NCBI RefSeq assembly: GCF_002892835.1
Contig: NZ_PJMB01000009.1
Location: forward strand, 88,523-152,522
Direction of reading: 5' to 3'
DNA length: 64,000 nt
From: Arthrobacter sp. AFG7.2
GTDB lineage: Bacteria > Actinomycetota > Actinomycetes > Actinomycetales > Micrococcaceae
A program made the translations under genes and the position numbers. Below, piece by piece: positions 1 to 9,142 of the stretch. The first letter of the stretch is position 1. Each line of letters begins with the position of its first letter. The notes beneath the pieces were generated by a model, which searched no databases, had not been told where the DNA came from, and saw nothing but the letters and a program-made list of their open reading frames with translations.

Positions 1-214
1 CGACGGCCGCGCGCAGTTGGTTGCCCTGACGCCCCTCGGCGCGGCCAAACTCCGTCACATCGAGGAGCAGAGAACAGCTGTCCTGCAGGACTACCTGCGC
101 GACTGGAGCGAGGAAGACGCCGGCACCACGGCGAAAATCCTGCACAAGCTCACAGAATCACTGAAGCAATCAGCCCGGGCAACGGCGGCCGGCTCCATCA
201 CACCCACCGTTTAG
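1..214 (+). CDS. MarR-family transcriptional regulator, C-terminal fragment
   Basis: The gene is cut by the left edge of the window. The readable part starts in frame at base 2 with D-G-R-A-Q-L-V-A-L-T-P-L-G, which matches the wing and following strand of MarR winged-helix proteins (family pattern D-x-R-x-x-x-V-x-L-T-x-x-G). A long amphipathic helix with E-E-Q-R-T-A-V-L-Q follows, as in the MarR dimerisation region. The stop (212-214) lies 10 bases before a multidrug transporter gene, so this regulator very probably controls that pump. Family assignment rests only on the last 65-70 residues; ligand and operator cannot be judged. Confidence 0.75.
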   Translation, partial: DGRAQLVALTPLGAAKLRHIEEQRTAVLQDYLRDWSEEDAGTTAKILHKLTESLKQSARATAAGSITPTV

Positions 215-224
215 GAACAGACCC

Positions 225-1835
225 ATGGCACGTCCAGCCGCTCCCGGCGCTACATCAGGCACCCCCGCAGGGGCGCCACCCGAAATGTCCCACCGCCAGA
301 TCATGGAAGCCCTCACCGGCCTCCTCGCAGCCTTCTTCACCGCGATCCTCAGCAGCACCATCGTGGCGAACGCGCTGCCCACCATCATGTCGGACCTGCA
401 CGGCACCCAGACTGACTTCGCCTGGGTCATCACCGCTGCGCTGCTGGCCAACGCTGCAACCACCCCTATTTGGGGGAAACTCGCGGACCTCTTCAACAAG
501 AAGGTCCTGGTCCAGCTCAGCATCATCATCTTCGTGGCCGGCTCCGTCCTTGCGGGCCTGTCCGAAACCATCCCGCTGCTGCTGGGCGCCCGCGTGATCC
601 AGGGCGTGGCCATGGGGGGACTCACGGCACTGTCGCAGGCCATTATCGGCACCATGATCCCGCCGCGGAACCGCGGGAAGTACTCCGGCTACATGGGGGC
701 GGTCATGGCAGTCGGCACCGCCGGCGGACCGCTGCTGGGCGGCTTCATCGTGGACAGCCCGCTCGGCTGGCGCTGGACCTTCTTCGTCTGCGTGCCGCTC
801 GCCGTCGTCGCACTCATCCTGCTGCAGGTCACCCTCAAAATCAGCCACGTCCGCCGTCCGGCAAAAATTGACTGGCTCGGTTCCATCCTGCTGACCTCCG
901 GCGTAAGCCTGCTCCTGATCTGGGTCTCCTTCGCCGGCAACCCCGCCTACTACGACTGGATCTCCTGGCAGTCAGCCCTCATGGTGGGCGGCGGAATCCT
1001 CCTGCTGGCACTGCTGGTACTGGTGGAATCCAAGGTGGAGCAACCCATCATCCCGCTGAATATCATCTCCGAACGCACCACGGCACTGGCCATCCTCGCC
1101 TCCGTGGCCGTCGGTATCGCAATGTTCGGGTCCTCCACCTTCCTCGGCCAGTACTTCCAGGTGGCCCGCGGCGCCACACCGACGGAAGCCGGACTCCTCA
1201 CCCTGCCCATGATCGCCGGAAACCTGATTGGCTCAGTCGCGTCCGGCCTGCTGATCAGCCGCACGGGCAAGTGGAAGGGCTTCCTGATCGCCGGCTCCAT
1301 CCTGCTGATCGGCGGGCTGGGACTGTCCGGCACCATGGACCACACCACGGAACTCTGGCATGCAGGAATCTTTACCGCAGTGCTGGGCCTCGGCCTGGGC
1401 ATGCTGATGCAGAACCTCGTCCTGGCCGTGCAGAACACCGTCCGCGCCGGAGACATTGGCACGGCCAGTGCCTCAGTAGCGTTCTTCCGGTCCGTGGGCG
1501 GCGCCATCGGCGTCTCGGTGCTCGGCGCCATCCTGGCCAACCGGGTCAGTGAACTGGCCACCCAGGGCATGGCCGCGGCGGGCATCCCGGTGCAGGGCGG
1601 GACAGCGGGGGCCAGCATGGACCTGGCGCACATGCCGGAACCCGTCCGCGAGATCATGCGCGCCGCGTATGGGGACGCCACCGCGGAAGTGTTCCTGATA
1701 TCCGCCGCCGTGGCAGTCGTCGCGCTGGTTTCCGTATTGTTCATCAAGGAAAAACCCCTGCGGAGGACGGTTGATATTCAGCCTGTGGGCGCCCGGGAGA
1801 GCACGACGGCGGAGCTTGCCCCGGCAGGCAGGTGA
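225..1835 (+). CDS. MFS multidrug transporter, DHA2 (EmrB/QacA) family
   Basis: A 536-residue integral membrane protein, the usual size of a 14-TM drug:H+ antiporter of the DHA2 branch. The first TM has L-S-S-T-I-V-A-N-A-L-P-T-I, typical of DHA2 pumps, and the motif A region G-K-L-A-D-L-F-N-K-K is near residue 83. The motif C-like stretch in TM5 reads A-V-G-T-A-G-G-P-L-L-G-G. An AGGA ribosome-binding sequence overlaps the end of the upstream MarR gene, whose position suggests an operon controlled by that repressor. The substrate is unknown; exporters of this type move lipophilic cations, antibiotics or dyes. Confidence 0.88.
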   Translation: MARPAAPGATSGTPAGAPPEMSHRQIMEALTGLLAAFFTAILSSTIVANALPTIMSDLHGTQTDFAWVITAALLANAATTPIWGKLADLFNKKVLVQLSIIIFVAGSVLAGLSETIPLLLGARVIQGVAMGGLTALSQAIIGTMIPPRNRGKYSGYMGAVMAVGTAGGPLLGGFIVDSPLGWRWTFFVCVPLAVVALILLQVTLKISHVRRPAKIDWLGSILLTSGVSLLLIWVSFAGNPAYYDWISWQSALMVGGGILLLALLVLVESKVEQPIIPLNIISERTTALAILASVAVGIAMFGSSTFLGQYFQVARGATPTEAGLLTLPMIAGNLIGSVASGLLISRTGKWKGFLIAGSILLIGGLGLSGTMDHTTELWHAGIFTAVLGLGLGMLMQNLVLAVQNTVRAGDIGTASASVAFFRSVGGAIGVSVLGAILANRVSELATQGMAAAGIPVQGGTAGASMDLAHMPEPVREIMRAAYGDATAEVFLISAAVAVVALVSVLFIKEKPLRRTVDIQPVGARESTTAELAPAGR

Positions 1836-1859
1836 TCCCCAGGGGTACGCCCCGGGGAT
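1835..1859 (+). terminator. Stem-loop after the MFS gene
   Basis: Immediately at the stop codon, ATCCCC pairs with GGGGAT and an inner GGGG pairs with CCCC around a TACG loop, with one bulged A (position 1841). There is no T-run, as is common for actinobacterial terminators, so the call is structural only. Confidence 0.45.
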
Positions 1860-1991
1860 GATCTTTGCCGGAGCTGTTTCACCGCGGGGAGGAGTTTCGT
1901 AGAGTGGGAAGGCTAAGGATGTCAGTCCCGGCTGCTACTACTTAAGCCACTGATCTTCGCAAACTCATCCTCGAACTCATCTTAAGGACCC

Positions 1992-3731
1992 GTGGGCATG
2001 CTCCTTACCCTCATACGGCGGTTTTCCAGGCCGTATATGCCGTACATCGTGGCCGTCATCGTGTTCCAGCTGGCGTCCACCATCGCGGCACTGTACCTGC
2101 CCAGCCTGAACGCCCAGATCATCGATGAAGGTGTCTCCCGCGGGGACACAGACTTCATCTGGCGGACGGGCGCTGTGATGCTGGTGGTGGCCTTCATCCA
2201 GGTGGGTACTGCGATTGCGGGTGTCTACTTTGGCTCCAAGACGGCCATGGCGATGGGCCGCGACCTGCGCCGCGGCGTGTTCCGCAAGGTCACGAGCTTC
2301 TCGGCCAAGGACGTCAACGCCTTTGGTGCGCCGACGCTCATCACCCGCGGCACCAACGATGTCCAGCAGGTCCAAATGCTGATGCTGATGGGACTGAACT
2401 TCATGGTGGCCACGCCCATCATGTGCGTTGGCGGCATAATCATGGCCCTGCGCGAGGACCTCAACCTGTCCTGGCTGGTCTGGGTTTCCGTGCCCCTCCT
2501 GACGGTGGTCGTGGGGTACCTCGTGGTCAGGCTCATGCCCCTGTTCCGGTCCATGCAGAAAAAGATCGACCGGATCAATGCCGTGCTGCGTGAACAGATC
2601 ATTGGTATCCGGGTGGTCCGCGCGTTCGTCCGGGAACCCTATGAAACGGAGCGCTTCGGCGAGGCGAACAAGGAACTGACGGATGTCTCTTTGAAGATCG
2701 GTGCCCTGTTCGTGCTGATGTTCCCCGCCATCAGTATGATCCTCCACCTTTCCACTGCTGCCGTGCTGTGGTTTGGCGGGCAGCGGGTGGATTCCGGTGA
2801 GATGCAGGTGGGCGCCCTGACCGCCTTCCTGCAGTACCTGCTCCAGATCCTGGTGGCCGTCATGATGGGCACCTTCATGGCCATGATGATTCCCCGTGCG
2901 TCAGTCTGTGCCGACCGCATCGGTGAAGTGCTCGACGTCGAACCCTCCATCCATGATCCGGAGCGGCCGGAGGTGCCGGCCACGCTAAGCGGAGTGGTGG
3001 AGTACCGGAACGTCACGTTCGCCTACCCCGGTGCCGAGTCGCCGGTGCTGAGCAACATCAGCTTTACGGCCCGTCCCGGGCAGACCATCGCCATTATCGG
3101 TTCCACCGGCGCGGGAAAGACCTCCCTGCTGTCCCTCCTGCCCCGGCTGTACGATCCCGCCGAGGGGGAAGTGCTCCTGGACGGCGTCCCGGTCAGCAAA
3201 ATGGACCGGGCCGATATCACCAAGCGCGTAGCCCTGGTACCCCAGCGGCCGTACCTCTTCTCGGGGACCATCGAGCACAACCTCCGGTTCGGAAAAACCG
3301 AAGCCACTGACCAGGAGCTCTGGGAGGCACTGCGGGTGGCCCAGGGGGACGAGTTTGTCCGCGCCAAGAAAAACGGACTGGATTCCCGCATCTCCCAGGG
3401 CGGAACCAACGTCTCAGGCGGCCAGCGACAGCGGCTCTGCATCGCCCGGGCCCTCGTCACCAGGCCACGGGTTTACCTCTTCGACGATTCCTTCTCCGCG
3501 CTGGATGTGGCTACCGACGCACGCCTTCGCGCCGCACTGAAAGCCATGACGGCGGACGCCACGGTGATCATCGTCGCCCAGCGCATCTCAACCATCACTG
3601 AGGCGGACCAGATCCTGGTTCTGGACAACGGACGCATTGTGGATCGCGGAACACACCAGGAACTCCTGGAAACCTCGCCCACCTACCAGGAAATCGTTGA
3701 ATCCCAGTTGAGCGTGGAGGAAATGGCATGA
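1992..3731 (+). CDS. ABC exporter half-transporter, subunit 1 (degenerate catalytic site)
   Basis: A 579-residue protein with an N-terminal type IV ABC exporter membrane domain (about residues 1-310) and a C-terminal ATPase. Walker A G-S-T-G-A-G-K-T is at about residue 370 and the signature N-V-S-G-G-Q-R-Q is intact. Walker B reads L-F-D-D-S (around residue 498), so the catalytic Glu is Asp, and the H-loop His is Gln (V-A-Q-R-I-S). This is the pattern of the degenerate-site partner in heterodimeric exporters such as TM287/288 and BmrCD. GTG start with AAGGA upstream; an ATG two codons later is possible. The stop overlaps the next gene by 4 bases (ATGA), indicating translational coupling. The transported drug or lipid is unknown. 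Confidence 0.9.
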   Translation: MGMLLTLIRRFSRPYMPYIVAVIVFQLASTIAALYLPSLNAQIIDEGVSRGDTDFIWRTGAVMLVVAFIQVGTAIAGVYFGSKTAMAMGRDLRRGVFRKVTSFSAKDVNAFGAPTLITRGTNDVQQVQMLMLMGLNFMVATPIMCVGGIIMALREDLNLSWLVWVSVPLLTVVVGYLVVRLMPLFRSMQKKIDRINAVLREQIIGIRVVRAFVREPYETERFGEANKELTDVSLKIGALFVLMFPAISMILHLSTAAVLWFGGQRVDSGEMQVGALTAFLQYLLQILVAVMMGTFMAMMIPRASVCADRIGEVLDVEPSIHDPERPEVPATLSGVVEYRNVTFAYPGAESPVLSNISFTARPGQTIAIIGSTGAGKTSLLSLLPRLYDPAEGEVLLDGVPVSKMDRADITKRVALVPQRPYLFSGTIEHNLRFGKTEATDQELWEALRVAQGDEFVRAKKNGLDSRISQGGTNVSGGQRQRLCIARALVTRPRVYLFDDSFSALDVATDARLRAALKAMTADATVIIVAQRISTITEADQILVLDNGRIVDRGTHQELLETSPTYQEIVESQLSVEEMA

Positions 3732-5803
3732 GCGCCCGCAAAAAGGACTCCACGGACATGAAGCAAACCGCACCCGGACAGGACGGGCCCGGCGCGGAAC
3801 TGGAGCACGAAACCATCGAGGACGACGGCTTTATCGAGGAGGAGTACAAGCCTTCCGAAGCCGACGGGGACATGTTCGGCGGGATGCCGGCCAAAAAAGC
3901 GGAGCACTTCTGGCCTTCCGCCAAGCGGCTGATGGGGTTGCTGAAGCCGGAAGCCATGGGAATTTACGTGGTGGTGGGCATGGTGGTGATCGCCGTGGTC
4001 CTGAATGTCATCGCGCCCAAAATCCTCGGCCAGGCCATGGACGTCATCTTCGCCGGAGTGGTGGGAAAGCAGCTTCCCGCCGGCGCAAGCAAGGAACAGT
4101 TCGTGGACGGGCTGCGGCAGCAGGGCCAGGACAACTTCGCGGACATGGTCTCCCGGATGGAGCTGGTGCCCGGCACCGGCATCGACTTCGACAAGCTCAG
4201 CATGCTCATCGCCGTGGTCCTCCTGATGTACTTTGTTGCCAATATTTTCCTGTGGCTGCAGGGCTATGTCCTGAACCGCATCGTGATGAAGGTGATCCGC
4301 CGGCTCCGCGACGACACCGAGAAAAAGCTCAACCGCCTTCCGCTGAACTACTTCGACACCCGCCAGCGCGGCGACGTGCTCTCACGGGTCACCAACGACG
4401 TCGACAACATCCAGCAGGCGCTCCAGCAGGCCTTCGCGCAGCTGATCAACTCACTGCTGACCGTCATCGGCATCGTGATCATGATGTTCATCGTGTCCTG
4501 GCAGCTTGCCCTGATCGCCCTGGTTGCGCTTCCCCTTTCGGGCGTGGCGGCAGGCATGATCGGCGTGCGCAGCCAGAAACTCTTCGCCGCCCAGTGGAAG
4601 AACACGGGCGCGCTGAACGGGCAGATCGAGGAGTCCTTCTCGGGACACGACCTGGTGAGGGTCTTCGGCCGCGACGCAGACATGCTGGAACGGTTCGAGG
4701 AGCGCAACGAGGAACTGTACAGGGCAAGCTTCGGGGCGCAGTTTGTCTCCGGCATCATCTTCCCGGTGATGCAGTTTGTTTCCTACCTCAGCTACGTGGG
4801 GATCGCAGTGGTGGGCGGACTCCGGGTGGCCTCGGGGTCCATGTCCCTGGGCGATGCCACCGCCTTCATCCAGTACTCGCGGGAGTTCACCCAGCCGCTG
4901 GGGCAGATGGCCGGCATGGCAAACATGCTGCAGTCCGGCGTAGCCTCCGCTGAACGGGTCTTCGAGTTCCTCGACGCCGACGAGCAGGACGCGGAAACCG
5001 CCACGGAGCACCTCCCGGCCAGGACTGACGGGCACGTTGATTTCAATGACGTCACGTTCAGCTACACCGAGGACAAGGCCCTCATTGAAAACCTGTCCTT
5101 CACCGCGGAACCCGGAAACACCGTGGCCATCGTTGGCCCGACCGGAGCCGGAAAGACCACCCTGGTGAACCTGGTCATGAGGTTCTATGAGCTCAACTCC
5201 GGATCGATCATGCTGGACGGGGTGGACATCACCCGCCTCAGCCGCTCCGAGCTCCGCTCCAAGGTGGGAATGGTGCTGCAGGACGCCTGGCTATTCGGCG
5301 GTTCCATCTACGACAACATCCGCTACGGCAACCTCGACGCCACCGAGGAGCAGGTGATGGCTGCAGCCAAGTCCACCTTCGTGGACCGCTTCGTGCGCGC
5401 CCTGCCGGACGGCTACAACACTGTCATCGACGAGGAGGGCAACAACGTCAGCGCCGGCGAGAAGCAGCTCATCACTATCGCCCGCGCCTTCGTGGCCAAT
5501 CCCTCGCTGCTGATCCTCGACGAGGCCACCAGCTCTGTTGACACCCGTACCGAACTGCTGGTGCAAAAGGCCATGGCAGCGCTCCGCACCGACCGCACCA
5601 GCTTCGTGATTGCCCACCGGCTGTCCACGATTCGCGACGCGGACACCATCCTGGTGATGGAAAACGGCAAGATCGTGGAACAGGGCAACCACAAGGTCCT
5701 CCTTGCCGCCCGGGGCGCGTACTACCGCTTGTACATGTCCCAATTCGCGGGGGCAGACGCCGGGGACGTCCCGGTGGATGATTCGACGGCGGTGCACAGT
5801 TGA
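3728..5803 (+). CDS. ABC exporter half-transporter, subunit 2 (catalytic Walker B, altered signature)
   Basis: A 691-residue partner of the preceding gene. It has an acidic N-terminal extension of about 60 residues before the membrane domain and a long extracytoplasmic insertion between TM1 and TM2 (about residues 100-160). The ATPase has Walker A G-P-T-G-A-G-K-T (about residue 470), a canonical Walker B I-L-D-E and H-loop A-H-R-L-S. Its signature is altered to V-S-A-G-E-K-Q instead of L-S-G-G-Q. Together with subunit 1 this gives one competent ATP site (Walker A/B here, signature from subunit 1) and one degenerate site, as in known heterodimeric multidrug ABC exporters. It overlaps both neighbours by 4 bases. 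Confidence 0.9.
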   Translation: MSARKKDSTDMKQTAPGQDGPGAELEHETIEDDGFIEEEYKPSEADGDMFGGMPAKKAEHFWPSAKRLMGLLKPEAMGIYVVVGMVVIAVVLNVIAPKILGQAMDVIFAGVVGKQLPAGASKEQFVDGLRQQGQDNFADMVSRMELVPGTGIDFDKLSMLIAVVLLMYFVANIFLWLQGYVLNRIVMKVIRRLRDDTEKKLNRLPLNYFDTRQRGDVLSRVTNDVDNIQQALQQAFAQLINSLLTVIGIVIMMFIVSWQLALIALVALPLSGVAAGMIGVRSQKLFAAQWKNTGALNGQIEESFSGHDLVRVFGRDADMLERFEERNEELYRASFGAQFVSGIIFPVMQFVSYLSYVGIAVVGGLRVASGSMSLGDATAFIQYSREFTQPLGQMAGMANMLQSGVASAERVFEFLDADEQDAETATEHLPARTDGHVDFNDVTFSYTEDKALIENLSFTAEPGNTVAIVGPTGAGKTTLVNLVMRFYELNSGSIMLDGVDITRLSRSELRSKVGMVLQDAWLFGGSIYDNIRYGNLDATEEQVMAAAKSTFVDRFVRALPDGYNTVIDEEGNNVSAGEKQLITIARAFVANPSLLILDEATSSVDTRTELLVQKAMAALRTDRTSFVIAHRLSTIRDADTILVMENGKIVEQGNHKVLLAARGAYYRLYMSQFAGADAGDVPVDDSTAVHS

Positions 5804-6252
5804 GCGCCGGCAGACCCATCGAGGTCCTGGTCCCCATGCGCTGGGGGGACATGGACGCGTACGGGCACATCAACAACGTGCAGATCGTCCGGATGCTCGA
5901 GGAAGCGCGGATAGCGGCCTTCGGCCCGCCACGGGGCGCGGGACTGCCCGGCGTGGAACCGCACGTTTCCCTCTTCAACGATGTCCCCGACGGCACCATG
6001 GCCCTCGTGGTGGACCACAAGATCCGGTACGTCAGGACCCTTGAGTACCGCAACGTGCCGGCCGTGGTGCAGGTGTGGATCGGCGCCGTCAAGGGAGCCA
6101 GCTTCGACATCCATTACCTGGTCCAGGATCCGGTCACGCGGGAGGATTGCGTGAAGGCGAGCAGCCATCTGGCGTTCGTGGATGAAGCCACCGGGCGGGT
6201 ACAACGCCTCACGCCCGTCCAGAAGGAACGCCTGGCGCCGTTCACTGCCTGA
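5800..6252 (+). CDS. Acyl-CoA thioesterase, hotdog (4HBT) family
   Basis: A 150-residue protein with the hotdog thioesterase N-terminal signature R-W-G-D-M-D-A-Y-G-H-I-N-N, in which the Asp/Asn-rich loop carries the 4-hydroxybenzoyl-CoA thioesterase-type active site. Length and strand pattern fit a single hotdog domain. The TTG start overlaps the stop of the upstream ABC gene (TTGA), so it is probably co-translated with the exporter. That raises the possibility that the exporter handles an acyl lipid, but this is only contextual. The true substrate is unknown. Confidence 0.85.
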   Translation: MSAGRPIEVLVPMRWGDMDAYGHINNVQIVRMLEEARIAAFGPPRGAGLPGVEPHVSLFNDVPDGTMALVVDHKIRYVRTLEYRNVPAVVQVWIGAVKGASFDIHYLVQDPVTREDCVKASSHLAFVDEATGRVQRLTPVQKERLAPFTA

Positions 6253-6338
6253 GCTGTCTTTGCGGACACTCAAGCGCTGAGGCCGTTGCGCAGGAGCGGC
6301 CTGCATCGGAAACTGAAAACCCCAATCAAGGAGTAGAC

Positions 6339-6572
6339 ATGGCCAACAAGAAGACCTGGCAAGAAATGTCCCCGTCCGCCAAGGCCGGTACCATCCTGGT
6401 CGCGATCGCACAGGTGTCCCTGCTGGTGGCGGCACAGCGGGACATCTCAAAGCGGCCGGCGGCATTGATCAACGGTCCCAAGGCTGCCTGGCGGGCGGCA
6501 TCCTTTATCAACTTCATCGGTCCCGTGGGCTACTTCACCTTTGGCCGGAAGCGGCCCGGCGCGGGCAAGTAG
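6339..6572 (+). CDS. Small membrane protein with PLDc_N-like domain
   Basis: A 77-residue protein with one clear TM helix (A-G-T-I-L-V-A-I-A-Q-V-S-L-L-V-A-A) and a C-terminal hydrophobic stretch ending G-Y-F-T-F-G-R-K. This resembles the short N-terminal phospholipase-D-nuclease (PLDc_N) domain often found alone in actinobacteria. AAGGAG lies 7 bases before the ATG. Function is unknown. It sits between the thioesterase and a convergent histidine kinase gene and may be a separate transcription unit. Confidence 0.7.
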   Translation: MANKKTWQEMSPSAKAGTILVAIAQVSLLVAAQRDISKRPAALINGPKAAWRAASFINFIGPVGYFTFGRKRPGAGK

Positions 6573-6622
6573 CATTGCCGGGGTTCCTGGCTGAGCTTGC
6601 GGGGCTAAGGTGCGGGTGGGGA

Positions 6623-8314
6623 CTAGGCCGGTACCCGGAACGTAAAGGTAGTCCCTTCGCCGAGGGTGCTGTCCACGTCAATGGATCCGCCGTGGGCTTC
6701 GATGATCGCCTTGCTGATCGGCAGGCCCAGCCCCACGCCAGGGATTGCTGTCCGGCGCACGTTGCTGGAACGGAAAAACTTGGCGAACACCTCAGATGCG
6801 TCCTCCGGCGTCATCCCCATTCCTGTGTCGGTGACCCGGCACGCCAGGAGCCCGTCCCGCTTCTCCAGCGAGACCAGCACCTTGCCGCCGTCGGGGGAGT
6901 ACTTGATGGCGTTGGACACCAGGTTGTCCAGAACCTGGGAAATCCTGGGCCCATCCACGTGGGCCTCCAGCCGCTCCGGAGTATCCGCCCTGAGCGACAC
7001 ACCTGACGCCACGGCCCGCGGTATCGCCGAGGAAACGCTGGACCGCACCAGGTCGGCCACGTCCACGGCCTCTGGCGTCACGATCAGCTGGCCGTTACGG
7101 CTCGAGAGGAGGTCCGAGACCAGCGTCAGGAGGCGTTCGGAGTTCCGCCGGATGATCTCAAGCATGTCCCGCTGGGCTTCCTCCGGCTCGTCACCGAGCA
7201 GGATTTCCACGTAGCCCAGGATGGAGGTCAGCGGCGTCCGGAATTCGTGCGAGACGCTGGAGACAAAATCATCCTTGGCCGTCAGGGCGTTCACCAGGTC
7301 CGTCACGTCACTGAAGACGATCACGGACCCGGCGAACGCGCCGTCGTCGTCCCTCATGGCCCGGGCGGTTGTCACAAAGGCGCGCTGTTCGCTTCCCGAG
7401 CCGAGCCAGACGAGGTAATCCGTGAAAGTCTCCCCAAGGACGGCACGGCGGACCGGCCGCTCCTCCACCGGAACCAGCGTGGTGCGGTCCGGCCCGAAGA
7501 CCAGCAACTGGGACTCGTTCGGGTCCGGTAGGTCCTTGGGCCGGGCAAGTTCATGATTGGTCCGCTGCTTCCTGTTCATGAGGACATCGTGCCCGTCCGC
7601 GTCGACGGCCAGGACCCCCAGGTGGACAGTGTCCAGGATGGTGTTCAGAAGCGACTCCTGGCGCTGGCTGCTGCGAAGGTTGGCCTGCAGCTGGGCGTCC
7701 TTCTCCTCAAGCGCGCGTTGCTGCCGGGTCATGCTGAGCGTCAGGACACTGACGGAAACCCCAATGCCCAGCATCATCACCGGCAGGAGGAGGGACCGGG
7801 CCAGGTCCTGGGGCGTCAGGCTCCCTTTCAGCAGGAGCGGGACCCAAATGATGGCGAGCGGTGCCAGGAAGGACAGCCACAACGAGATCCTCGGATAGTA
7901 CCCGGACGCGCACAGCCAGATCACCGGGAACACTGCCAGCAGGCTGATGCCCGTCAGGCTGTCCTGCCCGCCCTCCCGGCCTATGGCTATGGAAACAAAA
8001 TCAAGCAGCGGAATGACCAGGAAACTTGTATAGGGCAGGCGATCCCACGGAACCAGGTAGCAGAGCGCCATGATGGCCAGCTGCGATACCAGGAAGGTGA
8101 CAAACAGCGGGTTGTCCATGGTTTCGGGGAAGAACGCAGTCACCAGGAATGCGGTCAGGAGCGTGGTCACGAACAGCGGCATCTGGCTCAGGGCCACACG
8201 GTCCGTCAGCCGGTACTCGTGGAAAGGCCGCCGGAAGAACCTCAGCTTGCCTGAGGACCATGCCACGGGGTGGTCCATGGCGCGGAACTTGCGGGGCGGG
8301 GTGTGTGGAGCCAT
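6623..8314 (-). CDS. Membrane sensor histidine kinase with PAS domain
   Basis: About 563 residues from the ATG at 8314; longer upstream extensions would overlap the divergent response regulator, so I use this start. Several hydrophobic helices occupy roughly residues 45-200, followed by a coiled segment and a PAS-like region. Next come the HisKA box S-H-E-F-R-T-P-L (phospho-acceptor His) and a HATPase_c domain with N-box L-V-S-N-A-I-K-Y-S, G1 D-T-G-M-G-M and G2 G-V-G-L-G-L. The divergent gene 58 bases away encodes an OmpR-type regulator, its probable partner. The signal is unknown; the N-terminal membrane region may be the sensor. Confidence 0.88.
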   Translation of the reverse strand: MAPHTPPRKFRAMDHPVAWSSGKLRFFRRPFHEYRLTDRVALSQMPLFVTTLLTAFLVTAFFPETMDNPLFVTFLVSQLAIMALCYLVPWDRLPYTSFLVIPLLDFVSIAIGREGGQDSLTGISLLAVFPVIWLCASGYYPRISLWLSFLAPLAIIWVPLLLKGSLTPQDLARSLLLPVMMLGIGVSVSVLTLSMTRQQRALEEKDAQLQANLRSSQRQESLLNTILDTVHLGVLAVDADGHDVLMNRKQRTNHELARPKDLPDPNESQLLVFGPDRTTLVPVEERPVRRAVLGETFTDYLVWLGSGSEQRAFVTTARAMRDDDGAFAGSVIVFSDVTDLVNALTAKDDFVSSVSHEFRTPLTSILGYVEILLGDEPEEAQRDMLEIIRRNSERLLTLVSDLLSSRNGQLIVTPEAVDVADLVRSSVSSAIPRAVASGVSLRADTPERLEAHVDGPRISQVLDNLVSNAIKYSPDGGKVLVSLEKRDGLLACRVTDTGMGMTPEDASEVFAKFFRSSNVRRTAIPGVGLGLPISKAIIEAHGGSIDVDSTLGEGTTFTFRVPA

Positions 8315-8371
8315 GCCAGCAGGATATCGGCAGCCAGCTATACTTCTGACGTTGGCTGCTGAGGGGGCGCT

Positions 8372-9142
8372 ATGAGTGATGCACGAGTTGGACTGGTCAT
8401 CGAGGATGACCACGACATCCGGGAACTGGTACGCACCGTGCTGTCCCAGGCCGGTTTCGACGTGAGCGTAGCCAGCAGCGGGGCAGAAGGTGTCCTCGTC
8501 GCCAAGAACATCAATCCCGACGTCATCACCCTGGACCTGGGCCTGCCGGACATCGACGGTTTCGAAGTGTCCCGCCAGATCCGCGAATTTTCAGATGCCT
8601 ACATCGTGATGCTCACGGCCCGCACCGAGGAACTGGACACCCTGATCGGGCTGGAATCCGGGGCTGACGACTACCTCACCAAACCGTTCCGCCCCAGGGA
8701 ACTGCGCGCCCGCATCGCCGCCATGATGCGCCGGCCACGTTCTGTCGCAGACCCTGTCGACGCTCCGCAGGCAGAGCTGCCAGGGGATGGGGGAGCCGCA
8801 CACCCCGAGCGGGGGAACTTCAGCCACAACGGGCTGGAGCTGAGCTACTCGTCCCGGACCGTCGTCGTTGACGGCACGGAAATGAACCTGACCCGCACCG
8901 AGTTCGAACTCCTGCACGCCCTGCTGGAGGCAGGCCGGACGGTCCGGACCAAATCCGACCTGGTGCGCCGGCTGCGCGATGAGGATTACGACGTCGGCAG
9001 TTACATCAGCGAGGCGGACGAACGGTCCGTCGAGGTGCACATGGGAAACCTGCGCAAGAAGCTGGGCGACTCGCCGCAGAAGCCGCGCTGGCTCCAGACT
9101 GTTCGGGGAGTGGGTTACCGCCTGGCGCCGGGCGAACAATGA
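8372..9142 (+). CDS. Response regulator, OmpR/PhoB type
   Basis: A 256-residue two-domain regulator. The receiver has acidic residues D12/D13, phospho-acceptor D55 in T-L-D-L-G-L-P-D, T82 and K104 in L-T-K-P-F. The C-terminal winged helix ends in the typical G-V-G-Y-R-L. A linker of about 35 residues rich in Pro, Ala and Glu (around 130-165) separates the two and is longer than usual. It is divergent from the histidine kinase, and its 3' end overlaps by 28 bases the 3' end of the HPt-like gene on the other strand. It probably acts as the DNA-binding output of the adjacent kinase. Confidence 0.92.
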   Translation: MSDARVGLVIEDDHDIRELVRTVLSQAGFDVSVASSGAEGVLVAKNINPDVITLDLGLPDIDGFEVSRQIREFSDAYIVMLTARTEELDTLIGLESGADDYLTKPFRPRELRARIAAMMRRPRSVADPVDAPQAELPGDGGAAHPERGNFSHNGLELSYSSRTVVVDGTEMNLTRTEFELLHALLEAGRTVRTKSDLVRRLRDEDYDVGSYISEADERSVEVHMGNLRKKLGDSPQKPRWLQTVRGVGYRLAPGEQ

